Origin: Arthrobacter sp. PM3
GTDB taxonomy: Bacteria; Actinomycetota; Actinomycetes; Actinomycetales; Micrococcaceae
NCBI RefSeq assembly: GCF_003352915.1
Contig: NZ_CP022314.1
Span: forward strand, 988,460-1,052,459
DNA: 64,000 bases
Direction: 5' to 3'
Shown here: piece by piece, positions 45,500 through 55,083 of the stretch
How the letters are laid out: each line of letters opens with the position of its first letter
How positions within the stretch are numbered: the stretch's first letter is position 1
Notes under the pieces: generated by a model
The model's input: only the letters and a program-made list of their open reading frames with translations
Told to the model about the DNA's origin: nothing
Databases searched by the model: none
Translations under genes and position numbers: made by a program

Positions 45500-47296
45500 T
45501 CAGGCGACCAGGCTGTGGACCCGGACACCGTGGAACCGCTGAAGCACCTCCTGCGCGTGGTCGATCTCTTTGGCCCGGCGTGCCGCGTCCCACCCGAGCG
45601 GGCCGGAGAGGATGTCGGCAACCTCGTTGAGCAGCTCCCCGGTCACGAGGCCCCGGAAGGCCAGCGACGTGCGCCGGATGAGGACATCCACGAGGTGCCC
45701 GATCTGCTCATGGGCGGCCATGAACTCCAGTTCCCGGGTGCTGAGCTCGCGGGTGGAGTGCAGCAGCCGGTCCGGCCGGCCGGACGGTGCGGCGTCCAGG
45801 AAGCGAATGACGTCTTCGGCGCGCGTCCCGTAGCGGGTCAGCAGCCCGGTGACCCGGTCCGCGTCGCGGCCGGCCGCCATGTGGGTCTTGATCCAGCGCT
45901 GGACGCCGTCCTCACTGTCCGGGAAGCCGGCGCCGCCGCCGATGGCAAGCTTCGCCGTCGAGAGCTTCCGTTCCATGCCGAGTTCGGCGAGGACGTCGTT
46001 GCTCAGGTGCTCCGCGAGGGCGCGGAACGTGGTCCACTTGCCGCCCACGAGGCTCAGCACCGCGCCGCCGGCCGCCGCGCGGCGTTCGATCCGGTAGTCG
46101 CGGCTGACGAACCCGGGCTGCGTGGCGTCGTGCTTTGGAAGCGGGCGCACCCCGGAGAACGTGTAGACGATCTGTCCCCGGTCCACCGTGACGTCCGGGA
46201 ACACGTGGCCGATCAGGTCAAAGAAGTAGTCGATTTCTTCCTCGGTGCAGACGGCGTCCTCGGCCATGTCGGCGTCGACGTCGGTGGTGCCGACCAGGAC
46301 GCGGTCGCCCATCGGGTAGATCAGCACGATCCGGCCGTCGGTGTGCTCGAAGAAGATCTCGCGGCCGCCGCATGCGGCCAGCAGCTCCGGGTGGTCCAGG
46401 ACGATGTGCGAACCCTTCGTGCCGCCCATGAAGGACGACGCCGCCCCCATAGCCTCGTTGGTCAGGTCCACCCAGGCGCCGGTCGTGTTCACGATGACGT
46501 CGGCGGTGAAGTCGAAGACCTCGCCGGTCAGCTCGTCCCGCAATTGGACCGTTGTTCCGGAGCCGGTTGCGGCGCCTGTCCCGGCCGCGCCGTTTCCGTT
46601 CCCGCCGGCCAGCGAGACGAGGGAGACGTAGTTGCTCGCCCGGGCGAGGTGGCTGTCCGCGCCGCCGGCCTTTTCGCCGTCCTGCAGGACGTCCAGGGTG
46701 AGTCGCTCCGGGTTGTGGACCGAGGCATCGAAGTAGGTGGCCGCGTACTTGATGCCCGGGTGCAGGCGGGGCAGTTCGGCCAGCGCGCGCTTGCGGCCGC
46801 GGAACTGGTGGCGCGGGACCGTGCCGCCGTCACGGGAGAAGAAGTCATACATGCTCAGGCCGAGCTTGATCAGGAACGCCCCGCGCTCCGTGGGCTTGCC
46901 CTGCTTGTGGGTCAGGAACCGCATGGGCGCGGCCAGGACGCCGGAGAAGGTGCTGAAGATCGGGATGGTGGTCTGCAGCGGCTTGACGTAGTGCGGTGCG
47001 ATCCGCAGGAGACGGTTGCGTTCGACGACGGATTCCCGGACCAGCCGGAACTCGCCGTTTTCGAGGTAGCGGATGCCGCCGTGAATCATGTGGGAAGACG
47101 CGCCGCTGGCGCCCTGGCAGTAGTCCCCGCGTTCCACGAGCGCCACATCGACGCCCTGCAGGGCGAGGTCCCGGAACGTGCCCACCCCGTTGATGCCGCC
47201 TCCGATGATCAGAACCTGTGCGTGCCGCCGCGTCCGCAGCTTCTGCACCGAGGCGCGATCGTTGGCCGGTGTGCGGGCTGAGTCCTTCTGTCCCAA
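45500..47296 (-). CDS. glpD: Glycerol-3-phosphate dehydrogenase, FAD-dependent
   Basis: GlpD oxidises glycerol-3-phosphate to dihydroxyacetone phosphate and passes electrons to quinones at the membrane. The N-terminal FAD motif is VLIIGGGINGVGTFRDLALQG; GASGASSHMIHGGIRYLENGEF is the family signature, with a C-terminal DAO_C domain. I choose TTG 47296 (598 residues, beginning with GQKDSART) because AAGGGAG lies 6 nt upstream; GTG 47356 in frame has no binding site. A regulator gene diverges from it across about 120 bp. Confidence 0.94.
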   Translation of the reverse strand: MGQKDSARTPANDRASVQKLRTRRHAQVLIIGGGINGVGTFRDLALQGVDVALVERGDYCQGASGASSHMIHGGIRYLENGEFRLVRESVVERNRLLRIAPHYVKPLQTTIPIFSTFSGVLAAPMRFLTHKQGKPTERGAFLIKLGLSMYDFFSRDGGTVPRHQFRGRKRALAELPRLHPGIKYAATYFDASVHNPERLTLDVLQDGEKAGGADSHLARASNYVSLVSLAGGNGNGAAGTGAATGSGTTVQLRDELTGEVFDFTADVIVNTTGAWVDLTNEAMGAASSFMGGTKGSHIVLDHPELLAACGGREIFFEHTDGRIVLIYPMGDRVLVGTTDVDADMAEDAVCTEEEIDYFFDLIGHVFPDVTVDRGQIVYTFSGVRPLPKHDATQPGFVSRDYRIERRAAAGGAVLSLVGGKWTTFRALAEHLSNDVLAELGMERKLSTAKLAIGGGAGFPDSEDGVQRWIKTHMAAGRDADRVTGLLTRYGTRAEDVIRFLDAAPSGRPDRLLHSTRELSTRELEFMAAHEQIGHLVDVLIRRTSLAFRGLVTGELLNEVADILSGPLGWDAARRAKEIDHAQEVLQRFHGVRVHSLVA

Positions 47297-47393
47297 AACT
47301 GCTCCCTTGGGTTTGGTTAGGTGCGGCGCGCCCCGTGGCGCGGCGCCGTTCAACACTATTCTTTGGAGTAATGGAAAATGGAGTCAAGCACTA

Positions 47394-47407
47394 TGCACAA
47401 ACGTGCA
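47394..47407. promoter_or_regulatory. Candidate operator between glpD and its regulator gene
   Basis: TGCAC-AAAC-GTGCA is a perfect 5-bp inverted repeat 14 bp before the regulator ATG. The whole intergenic stretch is unusually AT-rich for the window, and a TTGACT word lies nearby on the minus strand, pointing towards glpD. The repeat is a plausible site for the SorC/DeoR-type regulator, by position only. Confidence 0.4.
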
Positions 47408-47420
47408 GACGGGAAATTAA

Positions 47421-48383
47421 ATGACGCCCTCACGCCAGTCCGATGCCCTCCGCGCGGCCCAGTTGTATTACCTCCAGGACCTGACCATGGACGCGATCGC
47501 ACGCGAGCTCCGGACGTCCCGGTCCACCGTGTCCCGACTGCTGTCGGCGGCCCGCGATTCGGGCCTGGTGCAGATCCAGATCCGCAGCCCGCTGGACACC
47601 GGACCGGAGCTGGAAAGCATGATCCGCGCCGAGTACAAGGTGGACGTGCACGTTGTTCCCGTGGTGGACACCCTCAACGAGGCGGAAACACTGGACCGCG
47701 TGGCCATGCAGGCCGCCCGGACGATCGGGCCGCTGGTGGACTCCAATGCGATCATCGGCGTCGCCTGGGGCGCCACCCTGAGCGCGGTGAGCCGGCACCT
47801 GACCCGCAAGATCACCCATGACAGCGTGATCGTGCAGCTCAACGGTGCCGGCAACATGCAGACCACAGGCATCACGTACGCCTCCGACATCATGCGCCGG
47901 TTCGGCAGCGCCTACGGAGCGCGGGTGGAACAGTTCCCGGTACCGGCGTTTTTCGACCACGCGGCGACGAAGACCGCCATGTGGAATGAGCGCAGTGTTC
48001 AGCGCATCCTGGACCTGCAGTCCCGGATGAGCATCGCGATCTTTGGTGTGGGCTCTGTCGACGCCGATTACCCGAGCCATGTCTATGCCGGCGGCTACCT
48101 CGACGAGGACGACCTGAACGTCCTCGCCACCTCCGATGTGGTGGGCGACGTCGCCACGGTGTTCTTCCGCGCCGACGGGTCCTCGGACGGCATCACGCTC
48201 AACGAGCGCTCCACCGGCCCGGACCTCGCCCAGCTCCGGCAGGTGCGGCGCCGCATCTGCGTGGTGTCCGGCGCATCCAAGATCAACGGTCTGCGCGGCG
48301 CGCTCGCGGCGGGCCTGGCCACCGACCTGATCCTCGACGAGGCCAGCGCCCGCCGGCTGGTCCGCTTCGACGGGCTGGCCTGA
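47421..48383 (+). CDS. SorC/DeoR-type sugar-binding transcriptional regulator, likely of glycerol genes
   Basis: The 320-residue protein has an N-terminal helix-turn-helix (AAQLYYLQDLTMDAIARELRTSRSTVSRLLSAARDSGLV) and a SorC-type effector domain (IGVAWGATLSAVSRHL ... VIVQLNGAGN ... LNERSTGPDLAQLRQVRRRICVVSGASKINGLRGAL), which binds phosphorylated sugars. Divergence from glpD suggests it controls glpD-glpF-glpK, perhaps with glycerol-3-phosphate as effector; that is inferred. It differs from the GlpR type by having the SorC domain. The start ATG 47421 has GGGAA upstream. Confidence 0.9.
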   Translation: MTPSRQSDALRAAQLYYLQDLTMDAIARELRTSRSTVSRLLSAARDSGLVQIQIRSPLDTGPELESMIRAEYKVDVHVVPVVDTLNEAETLDRVAMQAARTIGPLVDSNAIIGVAWGATLSAVSRHLTRKITHDSVIVQLNGAGNMQTTGITYASDIMRRFGSAYGARVEQFPVPAFFDHAATKTAMWNERSVQRILDLQSRMSIAIFGVGSVDADYPSHVYAGGYLDEDDLNVLATSDVVGDVATVFFRADGSSDGITLNERSTGPDLAQLRQVRRRICVVSGASKINGLRGALAAGLATDLILDEASARRLVRFDGLA

Positions 48384-48467
48384 GCGGCGGCGGCGCAGCG
48401 CGGCGGGGAAGCGCGACCTGTGGCGGCCGCCGCCTGCCTCGGTCCGCCACTCAGGGGCGCCAGTGGG

Positions 48468-48473
48468 TAAAGT
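48468..48473 (+). promoter_or_regulatory. -10 element for a leaderless aldo/keto reductase mRNA
   Basis: TAAAGT, then 7 nt, then ATG 48481; no Shine-Dalgarno sequence. It is the same hexamer as in the leuS leader. Confidence 0.45.
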
Positions 48474-48480
48474 CAGTGTC

Positions 48481-49350
48481 ATGAGAATCTCTCCCCGGCT
48501 GACCCTGAACAACGGCGTGCTGATCGACCGGCTGGGCTTCGGGTTATATAAGGTCCCGCCGGCGGACGCCGCCAACCTGGTCACCATGGCGATCGAGGCC
48601 GGCTACCGGCACTTCGATACCGCCGCCATGTATGGCAACGAGACCGGCGTCGGCCGGGGCATCGGCGCCCTGTCCGGCTTCGAGGGCACCGGCGGCGGCC
48701 CCGGCGAAACGGCACCCTACGTTTCCCGCGAGGACCTCTTCGTCACCACCAAGGTCTGGAACGACGACCACGGCTACGACGCCACGATGCGGGCGTTCGA
48801 CACCTCCATCTCCAACCTCGGCCTGGAGTACATCGACCTCTACCTGATCCATTGGCCGTGCGCGCGCCGCGGCCTGTTCCCGGAAACGTACCGGGCTATG
48901 GAGACCCTGTACCGCGAGGGCAAAGTCCGCGCGATCGGCGTCTCCAACTTCCAGCCGCAGCACCTGGACCGGCTCCTGGACACGGCTGAAGTGGTGCCGG
49001 CGGTCAACCAGATTGAGCTGCACCCCTGGCTGCAGCAGGACGAGCTCCGGGACAAGCACGAGCTTCTGGGCATCCGGACCGAGGCCTGGAGCCCGTTGGG
49101 CCGCGGCCAGGTCCTGAAGGATCCGGTCATCCTCGCCCTCGCCGCCGAGCACGACCGCACACCCGCGCAGGTGATCCTGCGCTGGCACCTGCAGCTGGGC
49201 AACATTGCCATTCCCAAGGCCAGTTCCTCCGGGCGGATACGCGAAAACCACGAGGTCTTCGACTTCGAACTCTCCCCGCTGGACATGACGGAAATTGCCG
49301 GCCTCGAGCGCGGTTTCCGCACCGGCTCCCACCCCGACAACGTGAAATAG
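48481..49350 (+). CDS. Aldo/keto reductase
   Basis: This NADPH-dependent oxidoreductase has the (beta/alpha)8 family signatures: GYRHFDTAAMYGNE (catalytic Asp and Tyr), TTKVWNDDHG (Lys), LIHWPC (His), GVSNFQ, NQIELHPWLQQ and IPKASSSGRIRENHEVFDFEL, which binds the cofactor. That makes it an AKR5-type protein similar to 2,5-diketo-gluconate reductases; the substrate is unknown. I take ATG 48481 (289 residues) because of the leaderless promoter; a GTG at 48463 is in frame. A hydrolase gene follows 11 bp later. Confidence 0.93.
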   Translation: MRISPRLTLNNGVLIDRLGFGLYKVPPADAANLVTMAIEAGYRHFDTAAMYGNETGVGRGIGALSGFEGTGGGPGETAPYVSREDLFVTTKVWNDDHGYDATMRAFDTSISNLGLEYIDLYLIHWPCARRGLFPETYRAMETLYREGKVRAIGVSNFQPQHLDRLLDTAEVVPAVNQIELHPWLQQDELRDKHELLGIRTEAWSPLGRGQVLKDPVILALAAEHDRTPAQVILRWHLQLGNIAIPKASSSGRIRENHEVFDFELSPLDMTEIAGLERGFRTGSHPDNVK

Positions 49351-49361
49351 GACTCGCCCCC

Positions 49362-50288
49362 ATGGAACAAGTGGACACCGGGTCCTCACGCACGCCCCTG
49401 TTCAGCGGCGCACTCGCCGCCCGCACCCGGGCCGCGACCGCCGAAGTTAACGGCGCCGCGGTCGCCTACTGGGTCTACGAACCCGTCCGGAGCACCCCGG
49501 AGACCCGCACCATCCTGGTGGTTCACGGGTTCCGCGGCGACCACCACGGCCTGCTCCGGGTAGCCGACCAGCTGCCTGACATGCGCCTGATCATGCCGGA
49601 CCTGCCGGGGTTCGGCAGCTCGGCCGCCTTTGAAGACACCGAACACAGCGTCGAGGCCTATGGCGGATTCCTGCGCGGCTTCATGGCCGCCCTGGGCCTG
49701 GGCGCCGAGACGGTCCTGCTGGGACACTCCTTCGGTTCGATCATCGCCAGCCACTTCGTGGCAGCCAACCCCGGTGCCGTGGCCGCACTGGTCCTGGTCA
49801 ACCCGATCGCGGCGCCCACCCTCGAGGGGCCCAAGGGCGTCATGACAAGGCTTGCGGTCTTCTACTACGAGGCCGCGGCGCGTCTCCCCGAACGCCTGGG
49901 CCTGGCTCTGCTGCGCAGCCAGGCGATCGTGCGGGTAATGAGCGTGGCCATGGCCAAGACCGGCGACAAAGAAATCCGGCGGTTCGTGCACGCCCAGCAC
50001 AGCGCCTACTTCTCCGCGTTCGCGGACCGCGACAGCCTGTTGCAGGCCTTCAAGGCCTCGGTGGGCAGCAACGTCTCCGAAGTGGCCGCCGGGCTGACGC
50101 TGCCCGTGCTGCTCATCGCCGGAGAAGAGGACGAGATCGCGATGCTGGCGGACCAGCACAAACTCGCTGCGCTCCTTCCGGACGGGACCCTGGACGTCAT
50201 TCCCGGCGTCGGGCACCTGATCCACTACGAAACCCCCGAACCCGCCGCCCGCTACATCCGACGCTTCCTGAAGGAACACGCCGCGTGA
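49362..50288 (+). CDS. Alpha/beta hydrolase
   Basis: The 308-residue protein has the alpha/beta-hydrolase fold: oxyanion region VVHGFRGDHHG, nucleophile elbow GHSFGS (Ser about 127), acid in AGEEDEIA and His in GVGHLIHYE. No signal peptide. It might be an esterase or lactonase. It overlaps the following glycosyltransferase by 4 nt, so the two are co-translated; the meaning of the pairing is not clear. Confidence 0.88.
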   Translation: MEQVDTGSSRTPLFSGALAARTRAATAEVNGAAVAYWVYEPVRSTPETRTILVVHGFRGDHHGLLRVADQLPDMRLIMPDLPGFGSSAAFEDTEHSVEAYGGFLRGFMAALGLGAETVLLGHSFGSIIASHFVAANPGAVAALVLVNPIAAPTLEGPKGVMTRLAVFYYEAAARLPERLGLALLRSQAIVRVMSVAMAKTGDKEIRRFVHAQHSAYFSAFADRDSLLQAFKASVGSNVSEVAAGLTLPVLLIAGEEDEIAMLADQHKLAALLPDGTLDVIPGVGHLIHYETPEPAARYIRRFLKEHAA

Positions 50289-51370
50289 AAATTCTCATTG
50301 ATGCCCGATTCACCCGGCTGGACCACCACGACGGCATCAGCCGCTATGGCGCCAGCCTGATCGCGGCGGCCGCCAAGATCGCCGACGTGTCCATGCTGGT
50401 CAGCGACCCGCGCCAGCTCGCACTCCTGCCGGACGTCCCGTACACCCTGATCAACAGCCCGCTCTCCCCCGCCGAACTCTTTGTGGCCGCCAGGGTCAAC
50501 AAACTGGGCGCCGACGTGGTGGTGTGCCCCATGCAGACCATGGGCAGCTGGGGCCGCAAGTACGCCCTGGTGCTGACCCTGCACGACCTCATCTACTACG
50601 AACACCCCGCCCCTCCCGGGTTCCTGCCCGCCCCGGTCCGGGTGCTGTGGCGGCTGTACCACAAGGCGTTCTGGCCGCAGCGGCTCCTGCTGAACCGGGC
50701 CGATGTCGTGGCCACCATCAGCTCCACCACCGCGGCCCTGATGTCCAAGTACCGGCTCACCCGCCGCCCGGTCAGGATTGTGGGCAACGCCCCGCAACAC
50801 GGCCACACGCCGAGGGACCCCGGGGCGGGCGCCGACAAGACGCTGCTCTACATGGGCTCCTTCATGCCCTACAAGAACGTGGAAACCATGATCCGCGGCA
50901 TGGCGGAGCTGCCGGACATGACCCTGCACCTGCTGAGCCGCATCACGCCGGAGCGGCGGGCCGAACTCGAGATCCTCGCTCCGGCAGGGGCGAACATCGT
51001 GTTCCACAACGGGGTGACCGACGCCGAATATGAGGCGCTCCTGGCCCGCACCACGGCGCTGATCAGCCTGTCCCGGGCCGAGGGCTACGGCCTGCCCCTG
51101 GTCGAGGCAATGTCGCACGGCACGCCCGTGATCGCCAGTGACATCCCGATCTTCCGGGAAGTCGGCGACGACGCCGTCAGTTACGTCCATCCGGATTCGC
51201 CGGCCGAATTTGCCGCGGCCGTGCGCAAGCTCGAGGACCCGGACTTCTGGAAGGCCCGGTCCCGCCGTTCCGTGGAGCGGGCCGCCGACTTCAGCTGGGA
51301 CGACTCCGCGCGCCGGCTCGTGGCGGCCGCCGAAGAGGCAATCGCGCTGCGGAAGGGGCGCAGGAGCTAA
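50285..51370 (+). CDS. GT4-family glycosyltransferase
   Basis: The 361-residue GT-B enzyme has KILIDARFTRLDHHDGISRYG at the N-terminus, the donor-site LLYMGSFMPYKNVETMIRG, and the EX7E motif within SRAEGYGLPLVEAMSHGTPVIASDIP. It would transfer a sugar from a nucleotide donor to an unknown acceptor in the cytoplasm. GTG 50285 lies in a GTGA overlap with the hydrolase. Its TAA overlaps the priA TAG on the other strand (CTAA at 51367-51370), leaving no intergenic DNA. Confidence 0.92.
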   Translation: MKILIDARFTRLDHHDGISRYGASLIAAAAKIADVSMLVSDPRQLALLPDVPYTLINSPLSPAELFVAARVNKLGADVVVCPMQTMGSWGRKYALVLTLHDLIYYEHPAPPGFLPAPVRVLWRLYHKAFWPQRLLLNRADVVATISSTTAALMSKYRLTRRPVRIVGNAPQHGHTPRDPGAGADKTLLYMGSFMPYKNVETMIRGMAELPDMTLHLLSRITPERRAELEILAPAGANIVFHNGVTDAEYEALLARTTALISLSRAEGYGLPLVEAMSHGTPVIASDIPIFREVGDDAVSYVHPDSPAEFAAAVRKLEDPDFWKARSRRSVERAADFSWDDSARRLVAAAEEAIALRKGRRS

Positions 51371-53571
51371 AGAACGTCCACACCGTCGAGGCGCAGCTGC
51401 ACCGGATCGTCGTTGCGCCTCGCGGCTGCGGCGGCCTTGACCGCCCGCAGCACTGCTGTGGTGTCCGCGGCCCGGGCATAGGGAATGAAGATCAGCGTCC
51501 GGACCTCGTCGCCGGAATCCCGCGGCGCCGGCCGCGCCCCGGGGCCGCCGGCCGGCAGCACCAGGGGCGCCGGTCCGGCCGTGCGGAGGACAGCGCCCTG
51601 CGCCGCCAACCGCTGTTGCACGGCGTCAGTGAAATGGACGACCGCGGTCCGGCCGCCGGTCACGGACGCGACCCGCACGGCCGGCGGCAGCTGCAGTTCC
51701 TGCCGCAGCGCCAGCTCCCGGTTAGCGTACCCGGCCGGGTCCCAGCGGAGCAGGGCGCCGACGCCGGAGGCGTCGTCCGCGGTGATGACCACGAGGCCGC
51801 CCTCCGGTGCCGGCCGGACCAGGGCCGCGGCATTGAACCAGCGCCGGACGGCGTCCTCTCCCGCACGGAGGTTTTCCCGGCGCAGCAGCGAGTCGCCGTC
51901 GAGGAGCAGAGCCGCCGCGTACCCGCCGCCGGCCACGGGTTCGGCGCCGACTGTGGCCACCACCAGGGCGCTGGTGTCCGGAACGGTGGCCTTGACCTGG
52001 TCCCCGGAGGAGGTGACGACCGGCGTGCCCGGGAAGGCCCGGCCCAGCTCTTCGGCAGTGCGGAGGGCGCCGGCGGCGCCGCGCCGGAGCCGTGTGCCGT
52101 TACAGGTGCCGCAGCGCCAGGCCGGGGCCGGAGACGAGCACCAGCGGCATTGCGGTATGGCGGCGCTGCCACCGGGTCCGGCAATCGCCAGGGGTCCGCT
52201 GCAGGCGTTGCAGCGCGCAGGTTCCCGGCAGGTGTCGCAGACGAGCGAGGGGGCGTAACCGGCCCGGGCCACCTGAACCAGGACGGGACCCCGGAGCAGT
52301 CCGTCCTTGGCGGCGCGCCAGGCCGCGCCCGGGAGCCGTGCGATCCGGGCCAGGGGGTCGCGCTCCAGTTCATAGCTGTCCGCCGTGTTCAGCACGCGCG
52401 CGACGGTCCGCCGGAGCACGGGGCGCTCCGCCTCCACAGCTCGGGCCCAGCCGGACTCGACGAGCCGCTGCGTTTCGGTGCTGCGTGAATGGGCGGCGAG
52501 CAGGCAGGCCGAGCCTTCCTGGGCCGTCCGGAGCAGCAGGACTTCGCGGGTGTGTGCGTACGGGGAGCGTTGTTCGATGTGGAGGTCGTCGCCGTCGTCC
52601 CAGCAGACCACGAGCCCGAGGTCGCGGACCGGTGCGTAGGCTGCGGACCGGGTGCCCACCGCCACACCGGCGGCGCCGCTGAGGACGCGCAGGAAATTGC
52701 GGTAGCGCGGCGTCTGGCCGTCGTCAGCGGTGAGCCGGGCAACATCGCCGGCAGGCAGAACCTCCGCCAAGGCGGCTTCGACCCGGTCGAGGTCCCGGTA
52801 GTCGGGCACCACCACGACGGCCCCGCGGCCGGAGAGCCGCACCGCGGCGACGGCTTCGGCGATGAGCCGCGGCCAGCCGCCGGGGCCGTAGCCCTGCAGG
52901 GCCGTCAACACCGCCCGGGGAGACTCCCCCGCGCCGAGGTGGGCCAGGAAGGCCGGACCGTTGCGGTAAGCGGCCCAGCCGCTTGCTCCGCCGGTTGCGG
53001 CGGCCTGCGGGGCATCGGCCCCGGGACCTGGCAACCCGGAATCAGGCAGCCCGGAGCCTGACGGATCCTGGCCCAAGAGTCCGGGGTCCAGGCGCCCGCC
53101 CGGGGCCAACTCCTTCTCGAGCCGGGCCATCCTCGGCGGCACGGCGACGCGCAGGACATCGCTGACGGTGCCGGCGTAGCGCGCGGCCACCCGGCCGGCC
53201 AGTTCCGCCACGGCCGGAGTCAGGACGGGGACAGCGGAAACCACCTGGTGCAGCGGCACGAGGGGGTGGCCGGCGTCGGACTCCGCCACCCTGTCCAGGA
53301 GGTAACCCGCAAGTTCCTGGCCGTTGAACTTGACCTTGACCCGGACGCCGGGCCGGGCCTCGGCGTCGAGGGCGGCGGGCACGCTGTAGTCAAACGGCCG
53401 GTCCAGGTGCGGCAGGGAGGATTCGATCAGCACCCGCGCCACCGGCAGTTCGGCCGCCAGGGCAGGGCCGGACGCGTGCGCTGATTTGGCTGCAGTGGAG
53501 GCCGGGAAGCCCTGTAGTAGGGACAGTTGCTGGGGTTCCCCGGGCGTGCCGCCGGCAGGATCGTAACTCAC
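51367..53571 (-). CDS. priA: Primosomal protein N' (PriA), helicase-degenerate actinobacterial type
   Basis: PriA recognises stalled forks and starts primosome assembly. The N-terminal 3'-end-binding domain (VLIESSLPHLDRPFDYSVPAAL, RVKVKFNGQELAGYLL) and the zinc-binding strand with eight Cys (CDTC, CNAC, CRWC, CGTC and surroundings) are present. The Walker A usually reading GxTGSGKT is GYGPGGWPR, and the DEEH box is WDDGDD, so ATPase/helicase activity is unlikely, as in other actinobacteria. I start at GTG 53571 (734 residues) after GGGAGG. The gene follows metK. Confidence 0.92.
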   Translation of the reverse strand: MSYDPAGGTPGEPQQLSLLQGFPASTAAKSAHASGPALAAELPVARVLIESSLPHLDRPFDYSVPAALDAEARPGVRVKVKFNGQELAGYLLDRVAESDAGHPLVPLHQVVSAVPVLTPAVAELAGRVAARYAGTVSDVLRVAVPPRMARLEKELAPGGRLDPGLLGQDPSGSGLPDSGLPGPGADAPQAAATGGASGWAAYRNGPAFLAHLGAGESPRAVLTALQGYGPGGWPRLIAEAVAAVRLSGRGAVVVVPDYRDLDRVEAALAEVLPAGDVARLTADDGQTPRYRNFLRVLSGAAGVAVGTRSAAYAPVRDLGLVVCWDDGDDLHIEQRSPYAHTREVLLLRTAQEGSACLLAAHSRSTETQRLVESGWARAVEAERPVLRRTVARVLNTADSYELERDPLARIARLPGAAWRAAKDGLLRGPVLVQVARAGYAPSLVCDTCREPARCNACSGPLAIAGPGGSAAIPQCRWCSSPAPAWRCGTCNGTRLRRGAAGALRTAEELGRAFPGTPVVTSSGDQVKATVPDTSALVVATVGAEPVAGGGYAAALLLDGDSLLRRENLRAGEDAVRRWFNAAALVRPAPEGGLVVITADDASGVGALLRWDPAGYANRELALRQELQLPPAVRVASVTGGRTAVVHFTDAVQQRLAAQGAVLRTAGPAPLVLPAGGPGARPAPRDSGDEVRTLIFIPYARAADTTAVLRAVKAAAAARRNDDPVQLRLDGVDVL

Positions 53572-53642
53572 GGCCCGCACCTCCCCTCCGTATTGACTCG
53601 ACAACGGCTTACCTCGGACACGTTCGAACCACCAGCCCAAAC

Positions 53643-53684
53643 CAGCTGTAGCCAGACCACCGGTTGGCGGCCTGGCTACAGCTG
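53643..53684 (-). terminator. Hairpin between metK and priA
   Basis: Perfect 13-bp arms (53643-53655 / 53672-53684) around a 16-nt loop lie 86 bp beyond the metK stop and 70 bp before the priA start. A GGTTTGGG tract follows on the minus strand. Likely a terminator, perhaps leaky. Confidence 0.6.
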
Positions 53685-53769
53685 ATCACAAGGCACTGAC
53701 ACTCACGGGAGTGCGACCCTGACGGCGGCCTCTCCGGCATCCACCAGCGTGCCGCGGGAGTGGCCGGCC

Positions 53770-55005
53770 TTAGGCGTTGAAGAAGGCCTTCAGTTCGTCC
53801 ACCCGGTCCAGGCGTTCCCAGGTGAAGTCCGGTTCTTCGCGGCCGAAGTGGCCGTGGGCGGCAGTTTTGGCGTAGATCGGGCGCTTGAGGTCGAGGGCGT
53901 CGATGATGGCCCGCGGGCGCAGGTCGAAGATCTCGGCGATCGCCGCGCTGATCTGCGCCGGGTCCACCGTTTCGGTGCCGAAGGTCTCAACGTACGTGCC
54001 CACCGGCCGGGCCTGTCCGATCGCGTAGGCGATCTGGATTTCGGCGCGCTTGGCCAGGCCGGCGGCCACGACGTTCTTGGCGACCCAGCGCATGGCGTAG
54101 GCGGCCGAACGGTCCACCTTCGACGGGTCCTTGCCGGAGAACGCGCCGCCGCCGTGCCGGGCCATGCCGCCGTAGGTGTCCACGATGATCTTGCGGCCGG
54201 TCAGGCCGGCATCGCCCACCGGGCCGCCGATGACGAAGGCGCCGGCGGGGTTCAGGATGTTGCGGGTCCGCGAGGTGTCCAGGTTGGACATCGCCATGAC
54301 CGGCATCACCACATGCTCGGCGAGGTCCGCGCGGAGCTGGTCGAGGCTGGCGCCCTCGGCGTGCTGGCTGGAGATGACCACGGTTTCGACCGAGACCGGG
54401 CGGTCGCCGTCGTAGCCCACAGTGACCTGGGTCTTGCCGTCCGGGCGCAGGTAGGCGAGCTCGCCGTTCTTGCGGACCTCGGTGAGGCGTTCGGAGAGCC
54501 GGTGCGCGAGCCAGATCGGGACGGGCATGTAGGACGGGGTCTCATCGCTGGCGTAGCCGAACATCAGGCCCTGGTCGCCGGCGCCCTGGAGGTCGTAGTC
54601 GTCCTCCTGGCGCCCTTCGCGGGCCTCGAGGGAGTTGAACACGCCGCCGGCGATGTCGTTGGACTGCTGGCCGATCGAGACCGAGACGCCGCAGCGGGCG
54701 CCGTCGAAGCCGTTGGCCGAGGAGTCGTAGCCGATGCCCAGGATGGTCTCGCGGACGATCTGCGGGATCTCGACATAGGCGTCAGTGGTGACCTCGCCGG
54801 CCACGTGCACCAGCCCGGTGGTGGCCAGCGTCTCCACGGCCACCCGGGACTCGGGGTCCTTGTCCAGCAGGGCGTCGAGGATCGCATCGCTGATCTGGTC
54901 ACAGATCTTGTCGGGGTGGCCTTCAGTCACCGACTCGGAGGTGAAGAGCCGGAGCGCGGCGGGCGTGGACCCATGGAAGTCAGGGATGTGCAGCGGTAAA
55001 GTCAC
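53770..55005 (-). CDS. metK: S-adenosylmethionine synthetase
   Basis: MetK makes SAM from methionine and ATP. Motifs over 411 residues: [24 protein letters not shown], the ATP-binding [32 protein letters not shown], and [19 protein letters not shown] at the C-terminus. It lies downstream of coaBC in the conserved cluster, 78 bp away. No SAM riboswitch is visible in that gap. Confidence 0.98.
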   Translation of the reverse strand: MTLPLHIPDFHGSTPAALRLFTSESVTEGHPDKICDQISDAILDALLDKDPESRVAVETLATTGLVHVAGEVTTDAYVEIPQIVRETILGIGYDSSANGFDGARCGVSVSIGQQSNDIAGGVFNSLEAREGRQEDDYDLQGAGDQGLMFGYASDETPSYMPVPIWLAHRLSERLTEVRKNGELAYLRPDGKTQVTVGYDGDRPVSVETVVISSQHAEGASLDQLRADLAEHVVMPVMAMSNLDTSRTRNILNPAGAFVIGGPVGDAGLTGRKIIVDTYGGMARHGGGAFSGKDPSKVDRSAAYAMRWVAKNVVAAGLAKRAEIQIAYAIGQARPVGTYVETFGTETVDPAQISAAIAEIFDLRPRAIIDALDLKRPIYAKTAAHGHFGREEPDFTWERLDRVDELKAFFNA

Positions 55006-55083
55006 TCAACTACCTTACTGGTTGGGAATCGAACGGCCGACGGCGTGTGTCCCCATGCTAAGGAGACTTTGCTTACGCCGGGC

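Noticed and set aside
51367..53571. priA as a damaged pseudogene because Walker A is missing
   Set aside because: The frame is full length with all zinc Cys; loss of the helicase motifs is normal in actinobacterial PriA.
55006..55083. SAM riboswitch before metK
   Set aside because: Only 78 bp and no matching conserved core; the gap follows coaBC directly.
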